Source of the DNA: Odoribacter sp036657595
GTDB lineage: Bacteria > Bacteroidota > Bacteroidia > Bacteroidales > Marinifilaceae
Length of the DNA stretch: 48,054 nucleotides
Assembly: GCA_036657595.1 (NCBI GenBank)
Contig: JAVXFZ010000013.1
Location: 1-48,054 of the forward strand
Direction: 5' to 3'
This document shows, piece after piece, positions 9,027 through 16,347 of the stretch. Numbering within the stretch: position 1 is the first letter of the stretch; each line of letters begins with the position of its first letter. The position numbers and the translations under genes were made by a program. Below the pieces are notes generated by a model. That model was not told the DNA's origin. It ran no database searches and saw only the letters and a program-made list of their open reading frames with translations.

Positions 9027-10562
9027 TTAATGTTTGAAATGTCTCATTCCTGTAAAAATCATCGCAATATTATATCGGTCGGCAGCATCTATTGAATCCT
9101 GATCCCTGACAGAACCGCCGGGTTGGATAATAGCTGTGATACCGGCTTTGTGTGCAGCCTCTACACAATCAGAGAAAGGGAAGAAGGCATCGGAAGCCAT
9201 TACACTTCCGAAAACACGTTCGGCACCTTGGCGAATTGCATTCTCCAGTGCCCAGATCCGACTCACTTGTCCCGGTCCAACGCCGGTGGTACAAAGAGCT
9301 TTGGCGATAGCTATCCCGTTGGATTTGGTATGTTTTACAACTTTCCAAGCAAACCATAAATCTTTCATTTCAGTAGTCGTTGGCTGACGCTTTGTCACAA
9401 CACTCCATTCAGATTCATTTAGTAGCTGGGTATCCAATTCCTGTATTAATAGACCGCCTAATACTGTTTTCGCTTTGCTGGCTGTTGTATCCCTGTGCAA
9501 AATATCTTCCAGTTGAAGCAAACGAACATTCTTTTTCTTATTCAAGATTTCCAATGCTTCTGCTGAAAAGGAGGGAGCTACAATCACTTCCAGAAAAGTC
9601 TTAGCCATTTCGCTTGCCGTTGCAGCGTCAATTTCCCGATTTGCAGCGACAATACCGCCATAGATAGATACCGGATCAGCCTCGTATGCTTTGCGGTAGG
9701 CTTCTATAAGCGAGTCAGCACTTCCCACGCCGCAAGGATTGGCGTGTTTGGCTGCGACTATTGTTGGTTCTTCAAATTCTTTCAACGTTTCAAGCGCACC
9801 GTCCGTATCTCCTATATTATTATAGGAAAGTTCCTTACCGTGCAATTGAATAGCATTGGTTAAAGTCCCTGTCGTTCCTTTCACTTGAGTATAGAATGCA
9901 GCCGTTTGGTGAGGATTCTCGCCATAACGCAAATCTTGCTTCTTCTCATAGGTAAGGGTTAATGTTTTCGGATATTTAATATTGAGCCGTTCCGAAAAAT
10001 ATCCTGCTATCAACGCATCATAGTGAGAAGTATGGATAAAAACCTTCGCTGCCAACATTTCTTTCGTCTCAGCCGAAGTGTCCCCCTTGCTTTTCAATTC
10101 GTCAATCACAAGGCTATAATCTTCAGGATCAGTAACCACCGTAACAAATTTATAATTCTTTGCAGCAGCACGGATCATCGTCGGACCGCCAATATCTATG
10201 TTCTCGATAATTTCCGTATGAGAAACACCGGGCTTCAATATCGTCTGCTTAAATGGATAAAGATTACAAACAACTACATCAATAGGCTCTATGCCCAATT
10301 CAGCCATTTGTTTCTTATGGTTTTCATTGTCTCGGATTGCTAAAATACCACCTTCTACATTGGGATGCAGAGTTTTGACTCTACCATCAAAACATTCGGG
10401 GAACTTTGTTAAGTCTGAAATATCCTGAACACTAATGCCTTCTTCTTTCAGTTTTTTCGAGGTTCCTCCGGTTGAAATAATCTCCCAGCCCATCCTATCC
10501 AGTGATTTAGCGAAATCCACAATACCTGTTTTATCAAAAACACTTAGTAATGCTCTCTTCAT
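9027..10562 (-). CDS. purH: Bifunctional AICAR transformylase / IMP cyclohydrolase
   Basis: PurH performs the last two steps of de novo IMP synthesis: formylation of AICAR with 10-formyl-THF and ring closure. The 511-residue protein has the N-terminal cyclohydrolase (MGS-like) domain (about 1-145; starts ALLSVFDKTGIVDFA, with STGGTSKKL) and the C-terminal transformylase domain, including the KHANPCGVG motif near residue 268. It heads the operon that continues into mreB with a 6-nt gap. A TACCTTTG -7 box and a small hairpin lie in the leader. Confidence 0.97.
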   Translation of the reverse strand: MKRALLSVFDKTGIVDFAKSLDRMGWEIISTGGTSKKLKEEGISVQDISDLTKFPECFDGRVKTLHPNVEGGILAIRDNENHKKQMAELGIEPIDVVVCNLYPFKQTILKPGVSHTEIIENIDIGGPTMIRAAAKNYKFVTVVTDPEDYSLVIDELKSKGDTSAETKEMLAAKVFIHTSHYDALIAGYFSERLNIKYPKTLTLTYEKKQDLRYGENPHQTAAFYTQVKGTTGTLTNAIQLHGKELSYNNIGDTDGALETLKEFEEPTIVAAKHANPCGVGSADSLIEAYRKAYEADPVSIYGGIVAANREIDAATASEMAKTFLEVIVAPSFSAEALEILNKKKNVRLLQLEDILHRDTTASKAKTVLGGLLIQELDTQLLNESEWSVVTKRQPTTTEMKDLWFAWKVVKHTKSNGIAIAKALCTTGVGPGQVSRIWALENAIRQGAERVFGSVMASDAFFPFSDCVEAAHKAGITAIIQPGGSVRDQDSIDAADRYNIAMIFTGMRHFKH

Positions 10563-10587
10563 CCGGATTTTATTTTTTTAAGTTATC

Positions 10588-10605
10588 ATCCGAACTTTCG
10601 TTCGG
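10588..10605 (-). other. Leader hairpin before purH
   Basis: A perfect 7-bp inverted repeat with a 4-nt loop (TCCGAAC TTTC GTTCGGA) lies between the predicted purH transcription start and its ATG. It is relatively GC-rich for this region. It could be a transcript-stabilising hairpin or a protein-binding site; no T-run follows, so it is not a terminator. Confidence 0.45.
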
Positions 10606-10640
10606 ACTTACATTATTGCACATAAAATTATATTTCGTGA

Positions 10641-10648
10641 CAAAGGTA
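10641..10648 (-). promoter_or_regulatory. Candidate purH promoter (-7 box)
   Basis: The minus strand reads TACCTTTG, an exact match to the Bacteroidota -7 consensus TAnnTTTG, about 80 nt before the purH ATG. No clear TTTG -33 element is present about 20 nt upstream, so the assignment rests on one box. Confidence 0.5.
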
Positions 10649-10723
10649 AAAAAAAAGAAGATTGTTTTTATATAAAATCGCAGATAGTGTGATATTTTTA
10701 TTAACAAGCCTATTCGCTATGTA

Positions 10724-11216
10724 TTAGTTTCTAATAATCAATTTGTTACCTGATTTTGTAATTCCATACTCTTTTAAGGGATAAACCTTTTCTGTCAGAT
10801 TAAAAGGAGAGCCATAGCGCAATGAAAAATTTGCCTGACAAACCGGACAAATCGCGATTTCTCCCTCCAAATCTTTTTGTATAAAACAAGAGGTCAGGTC
10901 AGAGCAATTCGTACAAGTGGCATCCCAACATTTATATTCCGTATCGTTCAACCGAATCACTATAATTCCGTGTCCGTCATATCCCAATGGCTTTCCGCTG
11001 NNNNNNNNNNNNNNNNNNNNNNNNNNNNNNNNNNNNNNNNNNNNNNNNNNNNNNNNNNNNNNNNNNNNNNNNNNNNNNNNNNNNNNNNNNNNNNNNNNNN
11101 GACACATACGGAATGATATGTTTATCTCTCAGATTTTCAGTGAATTTATCACCACATCCCATATTTATGACTAAAGATATGGTTATTATTGAAAAAAATA
11201 TTATTTTTGATTTCAT
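10724..11216 (-). CDS. Rieske-like lipoprotein, interrupted by assembly gap
   Basis: Two open segments flank 100 N and most likely belong to one gene. The N-terminal part starts at 11216 with a lipoprotein signal peptide (MKSKIIFFSIITISLVINMGC, cysteine at residue 21) and ends HIIPYV at the gap. The C-terminal part (10724-11000) carries CTNC, then AICPVCQANFSLRYGSPFN and PLKEYGI. This resembles small Bacteroidales surface lipoproteins with a Rieske-type fold (ISP domain). The classical CxH...CxxH cluster ligands are not present; four cysteines (two CxxC pairs) occupy that region instead, so a [2Fe-2S] Rieske cluster should not be assumed. As drawn the two parts are one base out of frame, which only shows that the gap is not exactly 100 bases. 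Function is unknown. Confidence 0.6.
11001..11100. other. Assembly gap (100 N)
   Basis: Exactly 100 unknown bases, the conventional length for a gap of unknown size. It falls inside the Rieske-like lipoprotein gene. Any reading frame drawn across it is artificial. Confidence 0.99.
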
Positions 11217-11326
11217 TATTCAGCCGTTTATTTTATTCAGGTTTATTTTAAAATTTGAAATACCTCTTTTTAAAGAGCTTATATAAATAGAATGCATTGT
11301 TTATAAAACTCAATAAACTTGAGCCA

Positions 11327-11334
11327 CAAATATA
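11327..11334 (-). promoter_or_regulatory. Candidate -7 box of the Rieske-like lipoprotein gene
   Basis: The minus strand reads TATATTTG, matching TAnnTTTG, about 110 nt before the lipoprotein ATG and just before the divergent start at 11341. No -33 element was identified. Confidence 0.35.
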
Positions 11335-11340
11335 ACTAAT

Positions 11341-11727
11341 ATGATCATTTGTACCGCAGATTTAGATTGGATTTCTATTGTAATTTTAGCTATTGCCGGA
11401 TTAGGATCCCTGATAAAGGCATTCGAGAAGAAAAAGCAACAGCAAAAACCGGAATTTCAACAGCCGGAAGAGAGAGATGAAGAGATGTTAGATGAAATAG
11501 AAGAGGAGTATACTAACTATAAATCTAAAGTAAAAGAAGCATCTTATTCTGTTGAAACGATTCCTTCTACCGATTATTACAAAAAAACGATGACTCCCTC
11601 TTTGAAAGAAGAAAAGGAAAACTTAACTCTTCTATCGGTTGAAGAGGAAGAAAAAGAAGAAAACCCTCATTTTGATATTCGGCAGGCGATTATCAGCAGC
11701 GAAATTCTAAAGCGACCGCAATATTAA
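11341..11727 (+). CDS. Small membrane-anchored acidic protein, unknown function
   Basis: I do not recognise a defined family. The 128-residue product has one N-terminal transmembrane helix (about residues 8-26, WISIVILAIAGLGSLI), then a highly charged, glutamate- and lysine-rich stretch (about 30-110) likely to be disordered or coiled, and ends with FDIRQAIISSEILKRPQY. Similar short C-terminal motifs (FDxRxAxIxSEILxR) occur in my recollection in small Bacteroidales proteins, which supports a real gene. It is divergent from the Rieske-like lipoprotein and convergent with the ECF-partner gene. Its topology suggests an inner-membrane protein with a cytoplasmic tail. Confidence 0.65.
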   Translation: MIICTADLDWISIVILAIAGLGSLIKAFEKKKQQQKPEFQQPEERDEEMLDEIEEEYTNYKSKVKEASYSVETIPSTDYYKKTMTPSLKEEKENLTLLSVEEEEKEENPHFDIRQAIISSEILKRPQY

Positions 11728-11777
11728 GAGGAAGCGAAAGATTTTCATCGCTGATACGTTCTTATGCTTGCATTTTT

Positions 11778-13064
11778 TTAAAATTCTATACCGATTCCTG
11801 TCGAGAATGTAAACATATAAGGCTTGAAGTCTATGGCTCTGTTGTGGCTCAACGATTGTAGGTAATACCTAAATCCCGGTTCAACCATTACTTTAATTTT
11901 TCGTGTCAACGGATACTCTACACCCAATCCCCAATCCGTACTCATATTAAAATTTCGTATATCTTCCGTGCTGCCTATCAATTCTTTATCTCCTCCTGAT
12001 TTAAGGTACACTTTATTGTTTACAATGAAATTACCACTAAATCCGCCGACCACCGAAAAAGAAAATTTATTGTCATTTAATTTATAACGCATTTGGAGGG
12101 GTATTTCCAACGTTCCAAACACTTGTTCTAAGGTTTGGTCGGTATTGCCGACACTGTTCAAAATCAAGGCTCCCGGATTGCGGTAAGCAACTGCTTTCGT
12201 GCGACTTTTCACATTTCCCAGTGGGGTTAGGTAGCGGGGTTCCGATTGTCCGTCAAAAGTTGACATCGAAACATAGCCTCCCTTTTCCGTTGTTTTCTGT
12301 CCCATACGCGAGTAGAAGAGTCCGGTTTGCAAGGAAAAACGTTTCCCGGTTGAAACGGCTATTTTCAATCCTCCTCCGGCATTCATCAAACCACTCATTT
12401 GATTATTGCCATAGCTTCTCCCTTGTGGACTTTTTATGGAAGAAGAATAAGTCCCGGAAGAATAAGTGGGTACGAAATGACCGCTTAAAGCGATCTTCAT
12501 TTTATCGTTTTCTGATTTTTCAGGATGGGGCGTTTCTTGCAAAAGCAATTGATAAGCTAAGTTGTTTTTCAAGGCATCTTGACTGGTAAGCGGAATGAAA
12601 TTCCGGCGAATGGTGGATACTTTCAATCGTACCTCCTCACTGGTGGAGTGATCCAACCCGAATACAACAGCTGATGCTATCACAATCGGTAAACTTTCTA
12701 TTCTCTTTAAGGTAGTCGGGATCTTTGCAGGAATCACTATTTTAGGAGGAAGTAGCGAAACTTTTTTTTCTATTTCAACTCCTGTCGTTTTCACTTGTAC
12801 AAAAGATAAATCCTCCGTTGTCAAAGGCACCACGATTTCACTGATCGCTGCCATTTTCACCTCTTCTTCTGATTGCCTCAATTGCCAAATTGCCACTACA
12901 CCCGCCAATAAAGCAGCCGCAGCCGCTCCTCGCAACCACCATCCGCCAATTCTTCGGCGACGTTGATCCAATCGCTGCTCTATTTTATTCCAAATATAGG
13001 GTGGCGGTTCACAACTTCTCTCCTGAAGTGCCTTTTTAAACAGTTGATCTAAATTATTGCTCAT
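11778..13064 (-). CDS. Membrane-anchored partner of ECF sigma factor with C-terminal beta-barrel-like domain
   Basis: The 428-residue protein starts with a short cytoplasmic segment (about 1-40, including PPPYIWNKIEQRLDQRRRR), one transmembrane helix (about 43-62) and a long exported part. The C-terminal 220 residues alternate hydrophobic and polar residues, with phrases such as AGGGLKIAVSTGKRFSLQTGLFYSRMG, and end in IGIEF with a terminal phenylalanine, as in outer-membrane beta-barrel proteins (OMP_b-brl families). Its start overlaps the sigma factor stop by 11 nt, so the two are translationally coupled. By position and topology it is a candidate anti-sigma factor, but no zinc-binding anti-sigma motif is visible. 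How one inner-membrane helix and a barrel-like domain coexist is unclear. Confidence 0.7.
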   Translation of the reverse strand: MSNNLDQLFKKALQERSCEPPPYIWNKIEQRLDQRRRRIGGWWLRGAAAAALLAGVVAIWQLRQSEEEVKMAAISEIVVPLTTEDLSFVQVKTTGVEIEKKVSLLPPKIVIPAKIPTTLKRIESLPIVIASAVVFGLDHSTSEEVRLKVSTIRRNFIPLTSQDALKNNLAYQLLLQETPHPEKSENDKMKIALSGHFVPTYSSGTYSSSIKSPQGRSYGNNQMSGLMNAGGGLKIAVSTGKRFSLQTGLFYSRMGQKTTEKGGYVSMSTFDGQSEPRYLTPLGNVKSRTKAVAYRNPGALILNSVGNTDQTLEQVFGTLEIPLQMRYKLNDNKFSFSVVGGFSGNFIVNNKVYLKSGGDKELIGSTEDIRNFNMSTDWGLGVEYPLTRKIKVMVEPGFRYYLQSLSHNRAIDFKPYMFTFSTGIGIEF

Positions 13065-13590
13065 TATCTAAATATTCCTTCACTTTTCGTTTTAAAATAT
13101 CCCGGGCACGTGCCAAATTTGATTTAGAAGTACCTTCCGTGATACCAAGGGCAGCAGCTATTTCTTTGTGTTGCAAATCTTCCAGTACATATAGGTTAAA
13201 TACCATTTTATACCTATCCGGTAATTGTTCAACAAATTCGGATAATACAGCATTTGGTATTTCAATACCTTCTTCAACATCAGTATCTTCAACGTCAGGA
13301 AACTCTTCAACTATTACTGTCTTTTGATTTTTTCTAAACTTTTCAAGAGCCGTGTTTATAAAAATCCTTTTCATCCAACCTTCCAGCGAACCTTTTCCGG
13401 AATATTGACCGATGGAATCAAATATTTTGATAAAACCGTCCTGTAGCGTATCTTCTGCTTCAGCACGATTGACAGAAAAATGGAGACATACGGCAAACAT
13501 TTTCGCAGAAAACATTCGATAGAGTGTCTCTGCAGCCTTCCTGTCGCCTTTTTTGCATTTATCTACTATCTGATCCAATTTACACATCAA
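13054..13590 (-). CDS. ECF-type RNA polymerase sigma factor
   Basis: The 178-residue protein has sigma-70 region 2 (about residues 20-80; DTLQDGFIKIFDSIGQYSGKGSLEGWMKRIF) and region 4 (about 115-170; LPDRYKMVFNLYVLEDLQHKEIAAALGITEGTSKSNLARAR), with no region 3, as expected for ECF sigma factors. It overlaps the downstream membrane partner gene by 11 nt. The ATG could be at 13590 or 13587 (two adjacent Met codons). A possible ECF-type promoter lies immediately upstream, which suggests autoregulation. Confidence 0.93.
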   Translation of the reverse strand: MMCKLDQIVDKCKKGDRKAAETLYRMFSAKMFAVCLHFSVNRAEAEDTLQDGFIKIFDSIGQYSGKGSLEGWMKRIFINTALEKFRKNQKTVIVEEFPDVEDTDVEEGIEIPNAVLSEFVEQLPDRYKMVFNLYVLEDLQHKEIAAALGITEGTSKSNLARARDILKRKVKEYLDNEQ

Positions 13591-13600
13591 TATCTGTTAT

Positions 13601-13628
13601 AAAGATGGAAAAGAGAGGAAAAGGTTGC
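13601..13628 (-). promoter_or_regulatory. Candidate ECF-dependent promoter of the sigma factor gene
   Basis: On the minus strand GCAACC (13628-13623) is followed after 15 nt by CATCTT (13607-13602), 12 nt before the sigma factor ATG. An AAC-containing -35 is the hallmark of many ECF promoters, and no TTTG/TAnnTTTG pair is seen here. Self-control by the sigma factor is inference. Confidence 0.35.
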
Positions 13629-13674
13629 GTCTAAAAAGTATAAAATAAAAAATAAGATTATTTGACATCTTTCA

Positions 13675-15450
13675 TTAGATAGATTTTGTTTTTTTCTCTA
13701 ACCAACGGCATTCTTCCGGACTCAAGAAAGGGGCCGTCTTTTCATAAACCAAACGATGATAATTGTTTAACCACTTTTTTTCATCTTCACTTAATAATTC
13801 AATGAGAAGGGCAGAAGTATCAAAATAACAAAGCGTTAATGTTTCAAATCCGTACCATTCGCCAAACTCATTCGTTGTCACCGGTACACATAAAATCATA
13901 TTCTCGTGTCGAATGCCGTGAAACCCTTCGCGGTAGATACCCGGTTCGTCGGAAGTGACCATCCCCGGAAGTAGTACTTGATCTTTCAATTCCTGACGGA
14001 TGGATTGAGGACCTTCGTGGACATTCAGGAAAAATCCAATTCCGTGTCCCGTGCCGTGTCCGTAATTCCGGCAGGCTTGCCACAAGGGTTGACGGGCAAG
14101 TATATCTAAATTACATCCTTTCGTTCCTTTCGGGAATCGACTACATCCTAATGCAATCATACCTTTCAATACAAGCGTGTAATCCTCTTTCTCTAAATAT
14201 GTTAAATCACCAAGAGGAACCGTTCGCGTGATGTCTGTCGTTCCGTGTGTATATTGTCCGCCGGAGTCCACTAAATATAAACCCTTGGGTTTTAATTCCG
14301 CATCTTTTCCGGGAATGGCAGAATAATGCGGTAGTGCTGCATTTTCTCCATAAGCTGAAATATTTTCAAAACTATCGGATATATACTCCGAATCTTGCGC
14401 CCGCAAGGCGGTTAATTGATCCGATGCAGCCGTTTCTGTTAAATGGTTGCCAATATTATTTTCGAGCCAGTAAAAGAACTTTGTCATTGCAACACTGTCT
14501 TTCTCACAGGCTTTTCTAAATCCGTTGATCTCCACTTGATTCTTGACAGACTTTGCTAAAACGATAGGCGATCCGCATTCTTCTACCTGAAACAAAGAAG
14601 ATACCTTATTATATACTGCAAAATTTAAGGTGTCGGCATCTACACAAAAACGCGCTTTCTTGTCCCATTCGTCTAAAAGGAGGAAAAGATGGTGATAATC
14701 CTCTATTTCAATCCCTTCTTTTTGTAACTTCTCGGACACTTCCCGGCTTACTTTCGGACGTTTGATGAATAAAATAGCTTTTTCTTTCCCAATGATTGCG
14801 TAACTGATAGCTACCGGATTATAATCAATGTCATTGCATCGGATGTTGAACAACCACGCGATTTCGTCGAGACAGCTAAATAAATAATAATCGGCATTTT
14901 TTTCATTCAACACACGGCGGATCAAGTTGATTTTATCACTTGCCGATTTTCCTGCCGTCGATTCCGGCACTTGAAAGACAGTCGATTCCGGCAGAGCAGG
15001 ACGGTCGAGCCAAATATCGCCCAATAGATCTGTCTTTTCAACAACCTTTATCCCTTTTGCACTCAATTTTGCCTGTAAATGCTTCATTTCACTGACTGAA
15101 ATACAAAAACTGTCTAATCCAACCCGACTACCTTCCGGTAAATGACTTGCCAGCCAGTCCGGATAATCCACCGCTCCGGCTACTCTTAGTTTATGCATCT
15201 CTATTCCCGTACCTTTCAATTGCTGTTCGGCTTGAATAAAATAACGGGTGTCGGTCCAAAGTCCTGCTTGATCTTTCAAAATGACCACATTACCAAAAGA
15301 TCCCGTAAAACCGGAAATCCATTCCCTTTGCATCCAAGTGGCGGGGAGGTATTCACTATTATGGGGATCGGTTCCCGCAACAATATAAGCGTCAATACAT
15401 TCCCGATCCATTATTTCTCTTAAGGCTGAAACTCTTTCAATGACTGTCAT
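13675..15450 (-). CDS. Aminopeptidase P family metallopeptidase (M24B)
   Basis: Cuts the N-terminal residue from peptides with proline in second position. From the chosen start the protein is 591 residues, the long three-domain form: two creatinase-like N-terminal domains and a C-terminal pita-bread catalytic domain. The five metal ligands of the family can be placed: two Asp in LVDSGGQYTHGTTDITRTV, His in GTGHGIGFFLNVHEGP, and Glu in SDEPGIYREG and RHENM. I chose the ATG at 15450 (MTVIERVSALRE) rather than the in-frame ATG at 15474, because a TATATTTG -7 box at 15472-15479 overlaps the upstream ATG, and AGGATT lies directly before the downstream one. Confidence 0.93.
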   Translation of the reverse strand: MTVIERVSALREIMDRECIDAYIVAGTDPHNSEYLPATWMQREWISGFTGSFGNVVILKDQAGLWTDTRYFIQAEQQLKGTGIEMHKLRVAGAVDYPDWLASHLPEGSRVGLDSFCISVSEMKHLQAKLSAKGIKVVEKTDLLGDIWLDRPALPESTVFQVPESTAGKSASDKINLIRRVLNEKNADYYLFSCLDEIAWLFNIRCNDIDYNPVAISYAIIGKEKAILFIKRPKVSREVSEKLQKEGIEIEDYHHLFLLLDEWDKKARFCVDADTLNFAVYNKVSSLFQVEECGSPIVLAKSVKNQVEINGFRKACEKDSVAMTKFFYWLENNIGNHLTETAASDQLTALRAQDSEYISDSFENISAYGENAALPHYSAIPGKDAELKPKGLYLVDSGGQYTHGTTDITRTVPLGDLTYLEKEDYTLVLKGMIALGCSRFPKGTKGCNLDILARQPLWQACRNYGHGTGHGIGFFLNVHEGPQSIRQELKDQVLLPGMVTSDEPGIYREGFHGIRHENMILCVPVTTNEFGEWYGFETLTLCYFDTSALLIELLSEDEKKWLNNYHRLVYEKTAPFLSPEECRWLEKKTKSI

Positions 15451-15471
15451 AATCCTGATTTTAAATTTCAC

Positions 15472-15479
15472 CAAATATA
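15472..15479 (-). promoter_or_regulatory. Candidate aminopeptidase P promoter (-7 box)
   Basis: The minus strand reads TATATTTG, matching TAnnTTTG. It would give a leader of about 15 nt to the ATG at 15450. No exact -33 element was found. Confidence 0.45.
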
Positions 15480-15805
15480 ATAAGAATATGAATGAAATGT
15501 ATAAGAGTCTTTATTTAATCTTTACGCTATCTTGTTTATATCTTAACAGGCGGACCCTCCATTCCTCTGCCTATCGACGAGGTAAGATCAGGTGGGGCGT
15601 AGGGTATCTATTCAACAAGTAGATAAGTGGATTGTTATACAATCGTTATAAATTAGATTTTGTTGCATTTTCGAAGCACTTGATAAGCATTCTAAAAGCA
15701 TTCTATGTAGGAGATACCGTAGAGATGAAGAGATGGAAAGGATGAAAGCAGAGAGCAAATCCCTAAAGAAAGGAGTTGGGGAATAGGGGAAGATAGAAAA
15801 ATTAT

Positions 15806-15819
15806 ATTACAAGTGTAAT
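15806..15819. promoter_or_regulatory. Palindromic site 1 (ATTACA-AG-TGTAAT)
   Basis: Perfect 6-2-6 dyad, the most distal of six similar sites upstream of the XRE regulator gene. Likely a binding site of that or a related regulator. Confidence 0.55.
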
Positions 15820-15848
15820 GGATCGAAAGGAAATGGATCGGAATGCGT

Positions 15849-15870
15849 CTACATTACAGTTGTAATGTAG
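15849..15870. promoter_or_regulatory. Palindromic site 2 (extended 10-2-10 dyad)
   Basis: CTACATTACA-GT-TGTAATGTAG is a perfect 10-2-10 palindrome, the longest of the six. Its centre is 47 bp from site 1. Confidence 0.6.
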
Positions 15871-15889
15871 ATGGTTCGAATAAACATTT

Positions 15890-15903
15890 ATTACAGACGT
15901 AAT
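15890..15903. promoter_or_regulatory. Palindromic site 3 (ATTACA-GA-CGTAAT)
   Basis: The same dyad with one mismatch in the right half. Centre 37 bp from site 2. Confidence 0.5.
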
Positions 15904-16260
15904 GTAGTGAGATTGTATATTTTTAAATATTTTAAGTATTAGCATATATTATAGTGAAAACCAGTATTTTACGTTTAAAATAGAATCTATTACTTTAATA
16001 TCATATAGATAGACTGGATGCTTTATGTAGTATAGTTGTTAAAATACAGCTATTTCAACAAGTTATATGTTATTATATCAGTATGTTAGTGTATGTAATA
16101 TCATTTAATACTTGAATATATGTTTATCTATAAAATTTGATCTAATCGCACTTAGTATGCTGTATATTAATGTATTGCATAATTTCATTCATTGGATAAA
16201 CCTATAATTAGTTGATACACTGTTTGTTTACTCTAAATAGATGAGCTAAATTATGTGGAT

Positions 16261-16274
16261 ATTACAAAAGTAAC
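16261..16274. promoter_or_regulatory. Palindromic site 4 (ATTACA-AA-AGTAAC)
   Basis: A weaker copy with two mismatches in the right half, 23 bp upstream of site 5 (centre to centre). Confidence 0.4.
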
Positions 16275-16283
16275 ATTCGTACA

Positions 16284-16297
16284 ATTACATCTGTAAT
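16284..16297. promoter_or_regulatory. Palindromic site 5 (ATTACA-TC-TGTAAT)
   Basis: Perfect 6-2-6 dyad ending on the first base of the predicted -33 TTTG element of the XRE gene. Confidence 0.6.
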
Positions 16298-16328
16298 TTG
16301 CATTTCTCCACTTAATTAGTTACATTTG
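16297..16328 (+). promoter_or_regulatory. XRE gene promoter
   Basis: TTTG at 16297-16300, a 20-nt spacer and TACATTTG at 16321-16328 match the Bacteroidota TTTG/TAnnTTTG consensus. Transcription would start near 16334, giving a leader of only about 12-15 nt. Site 6 covers the -7 box and site 5 abuts the -33 box, so a bound repressor would block the promoter. Confidence 0.7.
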
Positions 16329-16332
16329 TAAC
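16319..16332. promoter_or_regulatory. Palindromic site 6 (GTTACA-TT-TGTAAC)
   Basis: Perfect 6-2-6 dyad superimposed on the predicted -7 box of the XRE gene, 15 bp before its ATG. Confidence 0.6.
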
Positions 16333-16347
16333 ATCATTCATTACGAT

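Larger units (their letters stand above)
15480..16260. other. Long AT-rich non-coding stretch
   Basis: No convincing gene lies here. From about 15550 to 15605 it is locally GC-richer, from about 15700 to 15800 it is purine-rich on the plus strand, and from about 15905 to 16260 it is strongly A/T-rich. Three palindromic sites of the TTACAnnTGTAA type occur between 15806 and 15903 (listed separately), and three more follow just before the XRE gene. A degenerate gene or a small RNA in the GC-richer part cannot be excluded. Confidence 0.7.

Noticed and set aside
10588..10605. Bacillus-type PurR operator
   Set aside because: The CCGAAC units are only 4 bp apart rather than the longer spacing of PurBoxes, and no such PurR is known in this phylum.
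15440..15622. 60-residue open frame after the aminopeptidase P start
   Set aside because: It begins inside the aminopeptidase P gene and its promoter, has no ribosome site, and the translation shows no recognisable domain.
15806..16332. CRISPR array
   Set aside because: The repeated units are short palindromes with irregular spacing (23 to about 370 bp between centres), not repeat-spacer units.
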